DNA of 52,696 bases from Magnetococcales bacterium. Lineage in GTDB: Bacteria; Pseudomonadota; Magnetococcia; Magnetococcales; JADGCL01. Every line of letters begins with the position of its first letter. Position 1 is the first letter of the stretch. Shown here piece after piece: positions 1-8,599 of the stretch. The notes under the pieces were generated by a model. It was not told the origin of the DNA and did no database searches. It saw nothing but the letters and a program-made list of their open reading frames with translations. The position numbers and the translations under genes are program-made. Location: contig JADGCL010000013.1 of the NCBI GenBank assembly GCA_015229005.1, positions 1-52,696 on the forward strand. The letters are read 5' to 3'.

Positions 1-108
1 CCTGGCGGGGGGGCGGGGGGGGGGGCGGTGGGGGATGGCACTCTGGGGGGGGGGGGGTGGGGGGGGGGGGGTGGCCGGGCGTGATCCTGCGGTCGTCGGG
101 CGGGCCGG
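1..108. other. G-homopolymer-rich window edge, possibly the end of an upstream gene
   Basis: The first 71 bases are mostly runs of G (up to about 12) broken by single C, T or A, unlike anything else in the window. This could be G-quadruplex-forming DNA or, more likely, low-quality sequence at a contig end. From about base 71 the sequence becomes normal. An open frame there ends in TGA at 110-112, overlapping the ruvB GTG start as GTGA; by synteny it would be the tail of ruvA, but too few residues are readable to recognise it. Confidence 0.45.
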
Positions 109-1146
109 GTGAACGAGGAGCGGACGGCGGCGCGTCTGGTGGCGGGTGACCACGAGCCCGGGGAGGGGTCCGTCGACCGGTCGCTGCGTCCGCGGCGGCT
201 TGCGGAGTTCGTCGGCCAGGAGCGGTTGAAGAGCAATCTCACGGTCTTCCTGACGGCCTCCAAGGCCCGGGGGGAGGCCCTGGACCACGTTCTGCTGTTC
301 GGACCTCCGGGTCTCGGCAAGACGACGCTGGCGCAGATCGTTGCCCAGGAGATGGGGGTCGGGCTGCGGACCACCTCCGGGCCGGTGATCGAGAAGGCCG
401 GGGATTTGGCGGCCCTTCTGACCAATCTGGAGCGGGGCGATGTCCTCTTCGTAGACGAGATCCATCGGCTGAGTCCGGCGGTCGAGGAGATCCTCTACCC
501 GGCGATGGAGGATTTTCAGCTCGATCTTCTGATCGGTGAGGGGCCTTCGGCGCGTTCGGTCAGGATCGATCTGCCGCCGTTCACCCTGGTGGGGGCGACG
601 ACCCGGGCGGGGATGTTGACCGGCCCGTTGCGCGACCGGTTCGGGATCCTGGGGCGGCTGGAGTTCTATGATCCGGAGGAATTGACGGTCATTCTGGAGC
701 GCTCCGCACGGCTGTTGCAGGTGGAGGTGGATGCGGCGGGGGCGCGGGAGATCGCCCGGAGGGCGCGGGGGACGCCTCGGATCGCCAACCGTCTGCTGCG
801 CCGGGTGCGCGATTTCGCCGAGGTGGCGGGGGTGCGCGGCATCGACCGGAAGGTGGCGGATCGGGCCTTGACGGCGCTGGAGGTGGACGGTCGGGGGTTG
901 GATCGGATGGACCGGCGGCTGTTGGAGGCGATCATCGGGAAATTTGCCGGAGGACCGGTGGGACTCGACACCTTGTCTGCCATTGTCGGCGAGGAGCGTG
1001 ATACCATAGAGGATGTCATCGAGCCTTACCTGCTCCAGGAGGGTTTTTTGGACCGGACGCCCCGGGGCAGGAAGGCGACGGCGCTGGCCTTTCGCCACCT
1101 GGGTCGAGAGCTTCCGGGAAATCGCCAGAGGGAGTTGCCGTTGTGA
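109..1146 (+). CDS. ruvB: Holliday junction branch migration helicase RuvB
   Basis: Hexameric AAA+ motor that with RuvA drives branch migration of Holliday junctions during recombinational repair in the cytoplasm. At 345 aa it has the usual family length. Visible features are Walker A GPPGLGKT at residues 65-72, Walker B with DEIHRL, the sensor region GATTRAGML, the RDRFG arginine-finger segment, and a C-terminal winged-helix domain with the GREG-like stretch TPRGR near the end. The GTG start overlaps a possible upstream stop (GTGA), suggesting translational coupling to ruvA outside the window. The next gene, ybgC, overlaps it by 4 bp. Confidence 0.97.
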   Translation: MNEERTAARLVAGDHEPGEGSVDRSLRPRRLAEFVGQERLKSNLTVFLTASKARGEALDHVLLFGPPGLGKTTLAQIVAQEMGVGLRTTSGPVIEKAGDLAALLTNLERGDVLFVDEIHRLSPAVEEILYPAMEDFQLDLLIGEGPSARSVRIDLPPFTLVGATTRAGMLTGPLRDRFGILGRLEFYDPEELTVILERSARLLQVEVDAAGAREIARRARGTPRIANRLLRRVRDFAEVAGVRGIDRKVADRALTALEVDGRGLDRMDRRLLEAIIGKFAGGPVGLDTLSAIVGEERDTIEDVIEPYLLQEGFLDRTPRGRKATALAFRHLGRELPGNRQRELPL

Positions 1147-1595
1147 GCGGCGAGGCTTTTCCCGAAGAAGGGGCTTTTCTTTGGCCGGTTCGCGTTTACT
1201 ATGAGGATACCGATGCGGGGGGTGTCGTCTACCACGCCGGGTATCTGCGGTTCATGGAGCGGGCGCGGACCGAGTGGTTGCGGAGTTTCGGACTGGAACA
1301 GGGGCGGTTGGCCGCAGGCGCGGGGTTGGCCTTTGTGGTGACACGGGTGGAGATCGATTTCGTGGCTCCGGCGCGGCTGGATGATGCCTTGGTGGTCTCG
1401 GTGGCGGTGGTCCGCCGCCGCCCCGCGAGCCTGGAGATGGTCCAGAGCGTTCGTGACGAGGCGAGCGGTCGGTTGCTGGTTCGGGCGAGGGTTCGGGTTG
1501 CCGCTCTGGATCGGGGGTTTCGACCGACGCGGGTCCCGGAGGTGTTGGGTGAACGCCTCGCCGGGCTTGGGCCTGGGGGCGGCGCGGTTTCTTGA
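1143..1595 (+). CDS. ybgC: Tol-Pal-associated acyl-CoA thioesterase YbgC
   Basis: Hot-dog-fold thioesterase of the YbgC/4-hydroxybenzoyl-CoA thioesterase family, 150 aa. The signature [17 protein letters not shown] is at residues 19-35; Asp24 aligns with the catalytic Asp18 of E. coli YbgC. The family hydrolyses short-chain or acyl-ACP thioesters at the inner face of the membrane and almost always heads tol-pal operons, as here. The GTG start at 1143 lies inside the ruvB stop region (4-bp overlap). A 92-bp gap separates it from tolQ. Confidence 0.95.
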   Translation: MSGEAFPEEGAFLWPVRVYYEDTDAGGVVYHAGYLRFMERARTEWLRSFGLEQGRLAAGAGLAFVVTRVEIDFVAPARLDDALVVSVAVVRRRPASLEMVQSVRDEASGRLLVRARVRVAALDRGFRPTRVPEVLGERLAGLGPGGGAVS

Positions 1596-1687
1596 AAGAG
1601 GGTATTCAACCGAGGGATGGCAGCGTGGGGCGGGGGATTGCCCCCCCGCGGGTTGTCGGATCTCGTTCAACCGGCAGGTGAGGACCG

Positions 1688-2389
1688 ATGAACGAAGCAA
1701 TGAGTACACACACCATCTGGGATCTGGTCGTCCAGGCGGGTCCTGTGGTCAAGCTGGTGATGCTGGGTCTGTTGATGTCCTCGGTGGTCTCCTGGGCGAT
1801 CATCTTCGACAAGTGGCGTCGGTTCCGGCGGATTTCGATCGAGGCGGCGGCGTTCGAGGAGCGTTTCTGGAGCGGCGGGAGTGTGTCGCAGCTTTACAAG
1901 TCGGCGCCGATGGAGTGGCCGGGGCTGCCGATGGTTCAGGTGTTCACCACCGGGTTTCAGGAGTGGAAGCGTTGGGAGCGCAGCGAGACCCTCGGGGAGT
2001 CCGGGGATCTGCTGCCGAATGTGCGGCGGGCGATGACGGTGGCGCTCAACCGGGAGATGGACAACCTGGAACGGGGGCTGACCTTTCTGGCGACGGTGGG
2101 GTCGACGAGTCCCTTCATCGGCTTGTTCGGGACGGTGTGGGGGATCATGAACGCCTTTCGCGGCCTGGCGGGGGCCAAGGCGACGACCCTGACGATGGTG
2201 GCCCCGGGCATCGCCGAGGCCCTGGTGGCGACGGCCATGGGGTTGTTGGCGGCGATTCCGGCGGTGGTCGCGTACAACAAGTATGCCTCGGATCTGCGCC
2301 GGATTCACCAGAAGACGGACAATTTCGGGGCTGAATTCCTCAACATTCTGGAGAGGCAGACCTCTCGCTTGAAAGGACGTGCCGGATGA
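1688..2389 (+). CDS. tolQ: Tol-Pal proton-channel subunit TolQ
   Basis: MotA/TolQ/ExbB-type inner-membrane protein, 233 aa. One transmembrane helix lies at about residues 18-38, a cytoplasmic loop follows, then two C-terminal helices: a GLFGTVWGIM segment and a helix rich in small residues ending before AYNKY. TolQ and TolR form the proton-motive-force-driven stator that energises TolA to constrict the envelope at division. The start at 1688 is preceded by GAGGACCG; an alternative ATG lies 12 bp downstream. The stop overlaps tolR by 4 bp. Confidence 0.96.
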   Translation: MNEAMSTHTIWDLVVQAGPVVKLVMLGLLMSSVVSWAIIFDKWRRFRRISIEAAAFEERFWSGGSVSQLYKSAPMEWPGLPMVQVFTTGFQEWKRWERSETLGESGDLLPNVRRAMTVALNREMDNLERGLTFLATVGSTSPFIGLFGTVWGIMNAFRGLAGAKATTLTMVAPGIAEALVATAMGLLAAIPAVVAYNKYASDLRRIHQKTDNFGAEFLNILERQTSRLKGRAG

Positions 2390-2811
2390 GCATGGCGACC
2401 AACCTGAGCGGTCAGGGATCCGACCGCTTCCACGCGATGGGGGACATCAACGTCACCCCACTCGTGGATATCATGCTGGTTTTGTTGATTATTTTCATGG
2501 TGACGGCGCCGCTCATGACGCAGGGGGTGGAGATCGACCTGCCGCAGGCGGAGAGCAAGGTCCTGGCGCCGCAGGAGGAGCCGCTGGTGATCAGTGTTGC
2601 GGCGGATGGCATGACTTACATCGAGGAGAGGGCGGTGCCTTTGGCGGAGTTGGGGGACAAAGTCATGGCGATCCGGCAGGCCAATCCCGAGAAGGCGATT
2701 TATGTGCGTGGGGATTTGGCGGCCTCTTACGGAGCGGTGATGGTGGTGATGGCGGGTCTCCAGCAGGCGGGTGTGGAGCGGGTTGGTCTGTTGACCGAGC
2801 AACCCGGCTGA
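2386..2811 (+). CDS. tolR: Tol-Pal stator subunit TolR
   Basis: ExbD/TolR family protein, 141 aa. It has a short cytoplasmic N-terminus, a single transmembrane helix at about residues 23-42 carrying the essential membrane aspartate (Asp28, in NVTPLVDIMLVLL), and a periplasmic domain. It works with TolQ as a proton channel. ATGA overlap with tolQ and a 4-bp gap to tolA indicate translational coupling. Confidence 0.96.
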   Translation: MSMATNLSGQGSDRFHAMGDINVTPLVDIMLVLLIIFMVTAPLMTQGVEIDLPQAESKVLAPQEEPLVISVAADGMTYIEERAVPLAELGDKVMAIRQANPEKAIYVRGDLAASYGAVMVVMAGLQQAGVERVGLLTEQPG

Positions 2812-2815
2812 AGAA

Positions 2816-4099
2816 ATGCCGGACCGCCAGCCCCTCATTTGGTCGCTGACGGCTCATCTGCTGGTGCTGTTGCTGGTCATCGTTGTTCCTAACCAGCATC
2901 AGGCGCCGCCGCTTGAGCCGCTCATGGTGGTGGATCTTGTGCAGTTGCCTCCATCGGAGACCCCGCGTACCCCGGAAGCTGCCGCTCTGCCCCCGAAGGG
3001 GGCGCCGGAGGCCGAGCCGCTTCCGGAGAGGCCGTCGCCGCCGCCGGTCAAGGGTCCGGAGAAGCCGAAACCGCCGGAAAAGGTACCGGAAAAGCCCAAG
3101 CCGCCGGCGCCCGAGCCGCCGAAGCCCGATCCCGCGATCGAGGCCAAGGCCAAGGCAAAAGCGGAGGCCGAAGCCAAGGCCAAGGCAAAAGCGGAGGCGG
3201 AGGTGAAGGCGAAGGCCGAAGCGGCGGCGAAGGCCAAGGCTGAGGCGGAGGTGAAGGCGAAGGCTGAAGCGGCTGCGAAGGCGAAGGCTGAGGTGGAGGC
3301 GAAGGCCAAGGCGGTGGAGGCGGAGGCGAAGGCCAAGGCAGCGGAGGCGGCCAAGAAGGTGGCGGAGCAGGTGGCGGCGAAGAAGCTGGCGGAGGAGACG
3401 GCTGCTAAGGCCAAGGCGGAAGCGGAGGTGAAAGCGAAGGCGGAAGCAGAGGCAAAGGCGAAAGCGGAGGCAGAGGCGAAAGCGAAGGCGGAAGCGAAGG
3501 CGAAGGCAGAGGCGGAAGCGAAGGCGAAGGCAGAGGCGGAAGCGAAAGCGAAGGCAGAGGCGGAAGCGAAGGCAAAGGCAGAAGCAGCGGCCAAGGCGAA
3601 GGCGGAAGCGGAAGCGAAGGCGAAGGCGGAAGCGAAGGCCAAAGCCGAGGCGGCGGCCAAGGCGAAGGCTGAGGCTGAGGCGGCTGCCAAGGCGGCTGCC
3701 AAGGCGAAGGATTACGATCCTTCGGCTGCCATCGACCGGTTGACCAAGGGGACCCCGAGTGGGACGGCGACGCCCCAGGGGGCGGCGCAGCAGGGGCCTG
3801 CCCAGGCCTCTCCCACCGAAGTTGCGCTGTGGGGGCAGGCGGTCAAGACCCTGGTGCGGACCAACTGGAACAAGATGGTTGGCCACCGCGAGGCCACATC
3901 GCTGGTGGTTACCGTTTCGGCGCAGGTGGGTGCGGACGGGTCGCTGCGAACGCCGGTCGTGATCAAGTCTTCGGGGAATCCCGTGTTCGATGAGTCGGTT
4001 ATCCGTGCGATTCTGAAGACTGCCCGGGTTCCCGTGCCCCCGGCGGCTTGTATTCAGTGCGAGGAACTCACCTTCAACTTCAAGTCGGACGAGAAGTGA
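2816..4099 (+). CDS. tolA: Tol-Pal coupling protein TolA
   Basis: Inner-membrane-anchored periplasm-spanning protein, 427 aa, linking the TolQR motor to TolB and Pal. Domain I is one N-terminal helix (about residues 7-22). It is followed by a Pro/Glu/Lys-rich segment (to about 105), a long Ala/Lys/Glu helical domain II (about 105-300), and a compact C-terminal domain III (from about 330) of the TonB-like alpha/beta fold, with LVRTNWNKM and a final pair of cysteines in CIQCEEL. No strong ribosome-binding site precedes the ATG, which fits coupling to tolR 4 bp upstream. Domain II is encoded by nearly perfect short DNA repeats. Confidence 0.93.
   Translation: MPDRQPLIWSLTAHLLVLLLVIVVPNQHQAPPLEPLMVVDLVQLPPSETPRTPEAAALPPKGAPEAEPLPERPSPPPVKGPEKPKPPEKVPEKPKPPAPEPPKPDPAIEAKAKAKAEAEAKAKAKAEAEVKAKAEAAAKAKAEAEVKAKAEAAAKAKAEVEAKAKAVEAEAKAKAAEAAKKVAEQVAAKKLAEETAAKAKAEAEVKAKAEAEAKAKAEAEAKAKAEAKAKAEAEAKAKAEAEAKAKAEAEAKAKAEAAAKAKAEAEAKAKAEAKAKAEAAAKAKAEAEAAAKAAAKAKDYDPSAAIDRLTKGTPSGTATPQGAAQQGPAQASPTEVALWGQAVKTLVRTNWNKMVGHREATSLVVTVSAQVGADGSLRTPVVIKSSGNPVFDESVIRAILKTARVPVPPAACIQCEELTFNFKSDEK
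3139..3711 (+). repeat. tolA domain II codon repeat (Ala-Lys-Ala-Glu)
   Basis: About 570 bp of near-tandem GCN-AAG-GCN-GAG units encode alternating AKAE/AEAKAK residues predicted to form a long continuous helix. Within 3480-3660 a unit of about 24 bp recurs almost exactly. The low complexity also opens a long alanine/phenylalanine-rich frame on the opposite strand, which is an artefact. Such arrays can change length by slipped-strand events without breaking the frame in multiples of 3. Confidence 0.85.
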
Positions 4100-4329
4100 A
4101 CTGTGGGCCCCGTATCGGGGCTGACTCCTGGTCGGGATTGTCTTTTCCCTCCAGTAGAGGAGTGGTGGGCTGCGGCTCCGGCTGCCTCTTTCTTCCGGAT
4201 CCTTCCCCCCGGAGAGGGGCGAATCGGGCGGGGAGAATTTTCCGGTTGATTTTTTTTGAGGCGAGTTGTAGGATCCTGCGTTCCTGCCGTTGGGCCAGGC
4301 ATTCCTCATCGTTGACAGTGGAAGCTTGT

Positions 4330-5673
4330 ATGTTTGACCGTTGGCTGGCCGGGAAGTGGCGGGTTGTTCTTGCCTCGCTGGCTCTTCTGGTGGCCCTTTC
4401 GTCCCTGGCGGCCAGTCCGGCTTGGGCGATTCAGATCGATATCACCAAGGAGGGCGGCCTTCAGGCGTTGCCGATCGCCCTGCCGGATTTCGTCTCTCTC
4501 GACCCGGGCGGGGCCCCGGGGCTTCCCGGAGAGATGGGGCGGAAGCTGGTGGAGCTGGTGACGGCTGACCTGGAGGGGTCCGGACTCTTCCGGGCGGTGC
4601 CTCGGGCAGGTCATCTTCAGGATCCTGTTTCCCTCTGGAAGGGTGCCAGCTACAAGGATTGGCGCCTTGTTGGGGCGGAGGCTGTGGTCTCCGGGGCGGT
4701 TCGAGAGGCCGGCGGCAAGCTGGTGGTGGATTTTTACCTCCACAACGTCTACAGAGGGACGTTGTGGGGCAAGGGGAAGCGGTTTACTTCCTCGCCCGCC
4801 GACTGGCGCTTTGTGGCGCACCGGGTGGCGGATGAGATCTATACGCGGGTGACGGGGGAAGGCCCCTATTTTGCGTCGCGGGTCGCCTTCATCGCCGAAA
4901 AAGGCAAGCGCAAGTGGTTGAGCCTGATGGATCAGGACGGGGCCAATCGTCTCGATCTTCAGGTCGGCAGCGCGATCGCCCTGACGCCGCGTTTCTCCCC
5001 GGACGGCGGGCGGCTTTTCTATGTTTCCTTCGAGACCGGCGAGCCCCGGATCTTCCGCTGGGATCTCTACGAGGGGAGGAAGTTCCAACAGGGGGACTAT
5101 CCCGGACTGAACAGCACGCCGGCCTGGTCGCCGGACGGTCGGCGGATGGCGGTGACCCTGAGCAAGGATGGCAATGCCGAGATCTACATCAAGGATCTTT
5201 TCAGCCAGGGGCTCACCCGGCTGACGCAGAACAGCGCCATCGATACCTCCCCGACCTGGTCGCCGGACGGTCGGCAGATCGCCTTCACCTCGGATCGCGG
5301 GGGCGGGCCGCAAATCTACGTCATGGGCGCCGATGGGCAGAATGTCCGGCGCATCACTTACGAGGGTAAGAACAACACCGCCCCGGCCTGGTCGCCGTCC
5401 GGGGACAAGGTGGCCTTCGTGATGGGTGGCGGCGGTCGGTTCCGGATCGCGGTCACAGATCCGGAAGGGGCTGCGGTCAGGGTGTTGACCGACTCCTGGA
5501 TGGACGAGTCGCCGACTTGGTCGCCGAACGGGCGGGTGTTGATCTTCTCCCGGCAGGAAGGGAGTCATACGCGCCTTTACACAATCGATCATACCGGCCA
5601 TAATGAAAGGTTGGTGCCGGTTGGGGACGGGATAGAGGCTTCCGACCCCTCCTGGTCTCCGTTGATCCGCTGA
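4330..5673 (+). CDS. tolB: Tol-Pal periplasmic beta-propeller TolB
   Basis: 447 aa. A signal peptide is evident: basic start, hydrophobic core ALLVALSSLA, cleavage after AWA near residue 32. The N-terminal TolB domain follows (about 33-170), then a six-bladed beta-propeller with repeats of the type PTWSPDGRQIAFTSDRGG, at least five of which show the (A/T)WSPDG or close variant. TolB shuttles between TolA and Pal in the periplasm. The frame is open upstream, but the signal peptide fixes the ATG at 4330. The 230-bp gap after tolA (4100-4329) is longer than other gaps in the operon and holds no gene; it may contain an internal promoter, though no clear boxes are seen. Confidence 0.95.
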   Translation: MFDRWLAGKWRVVLASLALLVALSSLAASPAWAIQIDITKEGGLQALPIALPDFVSLDPGGAPGLPGEMGRKLVELVTADLEGSGLFRAVPRAGHLQDPVSLWKGASYKDWRLVGAEAVVSGAVREAGGKLVVDFYLHNVYRGTLWGKGKRFTSSPADWRFVAHRVADEIYTRVTGEGPYFASRVAFIAEKGKRKWLSLMDQDGANRLDLQVGSAIALTPRFSPDGGRLFYVSFETGEPRIFRWDLYEGRKFQQGDYPGLNSTPAWSPDGRRMAVTLSKDGNAEIYIKDLFSQGLTRLTQNSAIDTSPTWSPDGRQIAFTSDRGGGPQIYVMGADGQNVRRITYEGKNNTAPAWSPSGDKVAFVMGGGGRFRIAVTDPEGAAVRVLTDSWMDESPTWSPNGRVLIFSRQEGSHTRLYTIDHTGHNERLVPVGDGIEASDPSWSPLIR

Positions 5674-5779
5674 TTACGAAGGGGGGTCGCGAGGGGTACC
5701 GGAGCCGGTGGCGAAGGCCGTGAGGTCTAGCACTTGGTTAAAAAGAGCCTCAACCAACATTTCAGAAAAAGAGGGTCCA

Positions 5780-6313
5780 ATGAAAAGAACTGGTATCGTA
5801 ACGACGCTGCTCTTCTCTCTCGCTGTTCTTTCTGCCTGTTCGAGCCCGCAGTCGGGTGGTCCTGAGGCCGGCGCTGGTGGTGCCGGCGGCAAGGGCGGGG
5901 CCGGTTCCGGCGCCGCAGGCATGAACCGCTCCGGGGCCGACGGCTCCAGCCTGGCCGGTGGTGGCGCTGGCGGCGCCAACGCTGAGCCCGAGCATCGGGT
6001 CCACTTCGCCTTCGACTCGTCGGCGGTCACCGGTGAGGCCCAGGGTGTCCTGGCGGCGAATGCTCGCTGGATCAAGGCCAAGGGTTCCTCGGAGGTGGTG
6101 GTCGAGGGGCATTGCGACGAGCGTGGTACCCGCGAGTACAACTTGGCCCTCGGTCAGAAGCGCGCCGATGCCGCCAAGGAAGTCCTGGTCTCCCAGGGTG
6201 TCGATGCCTCCAAGATCAAGACCGTCTCTTTCGGTAAGGAGCGTGCGTTGGTCGAGGGTCACGATGAGTTTGCCTGGAGCAAGAATCGTCGGGCCGAGCT
6301 TCGCATCCGCTGA
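5780..6313 (+). CDS. pal: Peptidoglycan-associated lipoprotein Pal
   Basis: 177 aa outer-membrane lipoprotein. A short signal peptide ends in the lipobox LSAC (Cys20), followed by a flexible Gly/Ala/Ser-rich linker to about residue 70 and an OmpA-like peptidoglycan-binding domain (HFAFDSSAV, GHCDERGTREYNLALGQKRA, and NRRAEL near the end). Pal is the outer-membrane anchor of the Tol system. The ATG at 5780 was chosen because it starts the signal peptide and has GAGGG upstream. The linker is unusually glycine-rich for Pal. Confidence 0.96.
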   Translation: MKRTGIVTTLLFSLAVLSACSSPQSGGPEAGAGGAGGKGGAGSGAAGMNRSGADGSSLAGGGAGGANAEPEHRVHFAFDSSAVTGEAQGVLAANARWIKAKGSSEVVVEGHCDERGTREYNLALGQKRADAAKEVLVSQGVDASKIKTVSFGKERALVEGHDEFAWSKNRRAELRIR

Positions 6314-6345
6314 TTCACTTCTCGTTGCAAGCCGGGACTGATGGC

Positions 6346-7419
6346 ATGGGTGTGACCGCGCCGGGTTTGGTTTCTTCCGTAAGGGGCTTGTTGGGGAGCG
6401 GCTGCCTTTCGGCGCTCCTTGTCCTACCCCTTCTCGGCGGTTGTCTCGGTAATTCCTCTGTCGCCTCGGAGCCCGCTCCTTACCGGGAGGGGGCCTCCGT
6501 GGCGCCAGGGGGAGAAACGCCAAAGCCTCGCCCTCTCACCACAACCGAGCAGGTGGGGCGGTTGATGCGTGTGACCGAGGAGCTCTCGCAGGCGGACGAT
6601 CGTCAGCGTTCGCAGGTCGCCGATCTGGGCCAGAAGATCGCTCTCCTGGACGAGCAGGTCCGGAGTCTCAGGGGCGAGCTGGAACAGTCGCAGTACGAGG
6701 GCAAGCGCCTCCGCGCCGAACTGGAGGCGAAGATTGATGCTGCCGCCAAGAGTGCGCCGCCGACGGCGCCTCAGGATGAGGTTGTGATCGGCGATGGGGT
6801 GGTGGTCCAGCCTGGAGTTGCGGCCCCGGCCCCGGCAGCTGCGCCTGTTGGGTCGCCACCTGTGGCCCCGGTGGCTGCTCTGCCTCAGACACCCGTGGCG
6901 GTTGCTCCTGGTGCGGCGGCGGGAAAGGCAGCTCCGGTCGCGGTTGTGGGCGCGAAGGCCCCGGCGGGGCCCGCCGTTGCGTCCCTCCCTCCCGGCTCGT
7001 CAGCAGCGCCTGTGTCGATGGCGCCCCCCGGGTCGGCGGATGAGGCTTATGAGCAGGCCTATAGCCTCCTCAAGACGAGCCGTTACGATCAGGCGCGCGC
7101 AGGGTTTGAGCAGTTCATCAAGTCTTATCCCGAGCATCGCTTGACCTCCAATGCCCAGTATTGGGTGGGTGAGGTGTATTACGTCCAGAAGAACTACCCG
7201 GAGGCGTTGCGGGCGTTCAATCAGGTCCTGACGCGCTGGCCCCGCAGTAACAAGGTCCCGGATTCCCTCCTCAAGATTGGTTTCTCCTTCCATGCCCTTG
7301 GTGATGTCGAGAATGCCAAGGCTTCCCTGAATCGGTTGGTAGTCGAATTTCCGGATTCGCTGACGGTTGGCTTGGCCAAACGGCGGCTGGAGGTCATCGC
7401 TGGGGGGGCAGGCCATTAG
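6346..7419 (+). CDS. cpoB: Cell division coordinator CpoB (YbgF family)
   Basis: 357 aa periplasmic protein. A signal sequence ends in a lipobox-like LGGC, so this copy may be lipidated, whereas E. coli CpoB is soluble. A coiled-coil segment follows (about residues 75-145), then a Pro/Ala/Val-rich linker, then three C-terminal TPR-like repeats beginning at [17 protein letters not shown]. CpoB couples PBP1B activity to Tol-driven constriction. Its place directly after pal is canonical. An in-frame TTG at 6325 is the alternative start; the ATG places the signal peptide better. Confidence 0.9.
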   Translation: MGVTAPGLVSSVRGLLGSGCLSALLVLPLLGGCLGNSSVASEPAPYREGASVAPGGETPKPRPLTTTEQVGRLMRVTEELSQADDRQRSQVADLGQKIALLDEQVRSLRGELEQSQYEGKRLRAELEAKIDAAAKSAPPTAPQDEVVIGDGVVVQPGVAAPAPAAAPVGSPPVAPVAALPQTPVAVAPGAAAGKAAPVAVVGAKAPAGPAVASLPPGSSAAPVSMAPPGSADEAYEQAYSLLKTSRYDQARAGFEQFIKSYPEHRLTSNAQYWVGEVYYVQKNYPEALRAFNQVLTRWPRSNKVPDSLLKIGFSFHALGDVENAKASLNRLVVEFPDSLTVGLAKRRLEVIAGGAGH

Positions 7420-8095
7420 GGCTGTCGTTCTGCTCTCGGGTGGTCTCGATTCGGCGACGCTCCTTCGCTTGGTCGGCTCGTCCGGTTACACGGTTTATGC
7501 CCTGTCGGTCGATTATGGTCAACGGCATCGAGAAGAGTTGGGGTGCGCCGTGCGCCTGGCTCACGAGGCGGGGGTCGCGGACCATGTAACGCTCAGCCTG
7601 GATCTGGCCCGTTTTGGAGGATCGGCCCTGACCTCGGCGGCGATCCCGGTGCCAAAGAACGGGCTTGCGACGGGGATTCCGGTCACCTACGTTCCGGCCC
7701 GAAATACGGTTTTGCTCTCCTTGGCGCTTGGGTGGGCCGAGGCCCTGGGGGCGCGTGACCTTTTTATTGGGGTCAATGCCGTGGATTATTCGGGGTACCC
7801 CGACTGCCGCCCGGCATTCATTGAATCCTTTCAGCGGCTTGCGAATCTGGCGACGCGGGCGGGGGTTGAGGGGGGGGAGTTCCGGGTACACGCGCCGTTG
7901 TTGGCGATGAGCAAGGCGGAGATCATTCGCACGGGTCTGCGACTGGGGGTGGACTATGGTCTGACCCGCTCCTGCTACGACCTGGATGCGGAGGGGCGAG
8001 GATGTGGCATATGCGACGCCTGCCGACTGCGCCTGGCGGGGTTCGCGGAGAATGGGATGCGGGACCCGGCGCCGTATCGTGGCGGGGGCGGATAA
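7367..8095 (+). CDS. queC: 7-cyano-7-deazaguanine synthase QueC
   Basis: ATP-dependent enzyme converting 7-carboxy-7-deazaguanine to preQ0 in queuosine biosynthesis. The PP-loop motif SGGLDS lies near the N-terminus, and the zinc-binding cysteines sit in [17 protein letters not shown] near the C-terminus. The start is uncertain. The only conventional initiator is TTG at 7367, giving 242 aa and a 53-bp overlap with cpoB, but homology would place residue 1 just before RAVVLLSGG. No ATG/GTG/TTG exists there; an ATT codon at 7415, overlapping the cpoB stop, is a possible rare start. queC after ybgF also occurs in Pseudomonas. Confidence 0.94.
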   Translation: MAWPNGGWRSSLGGQAIRAVVLLSGGLDSATLLRLVGSSGYTVYALSVDYGQRHREELGCAVRLAHEAGVADHVTLSLDLARFGGSALTSAAIPVPKNGLATGIPVTYVPARNTVLLSLALGWAEALGARDLFIGVNAVDYSGYPDCRPAFIESFQRLANLATRAGVEGGEFRVHAPLLAMSKAEIIRTGLRLGVDYGLTRSCYDLDAEGRGCGICDACRLRLAGFAENGMRDPAPYRGGGG

Positions 8096-8158
8096 TAGAT
8101 GGTGACGGTGTCATTTCCGGAAGTATCTTGCCAGACAGCAGAAACAATCCATCTACGG

Positions 8159-8452
8159 TCAGGGGGTGCGGGAAGGGAAGGGGGGGTTCTCCGGGAAGGT
8201 TTCCTCGGGCGGGAATTCGGCGTGGAGGATGAACTCCCCGGGGCTTGGTTCGAAGCGACGATCGCGGAATTGCTGGATCAACTGTCCCAGCCAGTCAATG
8301 ATGGCGGCGGCGATCACGAAGAGGGCCAGGATGATGCCCGGGACGATCCAGCGCTCGGCGGGGTGCCTGATCTCCTCGTGGGCGAGGATGGCGGTGACGA
8401 GCCCCAGGGAGAAGAGGAAGCTGGACAGGACGGTCGCGAAGGATTTGATCAT
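8159..8452 (-). CDS. Small two-helix membrane protein of unknown function
   Basis: 97 aa. Two hydrophobic segments (about residues 5-24 and 36-58, the second containing IVPGIILALFVIAAAIIDWL) flank a short polar loop, and the acidic, Pro-rich C-terminus is predicted cytoplasmic. No recognised family motif. It is the last gene of a minus-strand series, 147 bp after miaA, and convergent with queC. The hydrophobic pattern is preserved only in this frame; overlapping frames in the GC-rich DNA look non-protein-like. Confidence 0.6.
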   Translation of the reverse strand: MIKSFATVLSSFLFSLGLVTAILAHEEIRHPAERWIVPGIILALFVIAAAIIDWLGQLIQQFRDRRFEPSPGEFILHAEFPPEETFPENPPFPSRTP

Positions 8453-8599
8453 GATCGCCGGATTTCCGTAGGAGGGTCTCTCTTCCGTGTGCCAGGCCCG
8501 GTCTGACGGGGCGGCCTGTGGGCAATGTATACCAGAGCCTCCCTGGTTGGGGCAGGATAACGGATCGTGTCGGCGGATGGTAGGGAAGGGGGCGGGCTG

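Noticed and set aside
2663..4309. Minus-strand open frame over tolA (Leu/Arg/Phe-rich)
   Set aside because: Antisense of the AKAE repeat; low-complexity product without a start signal.
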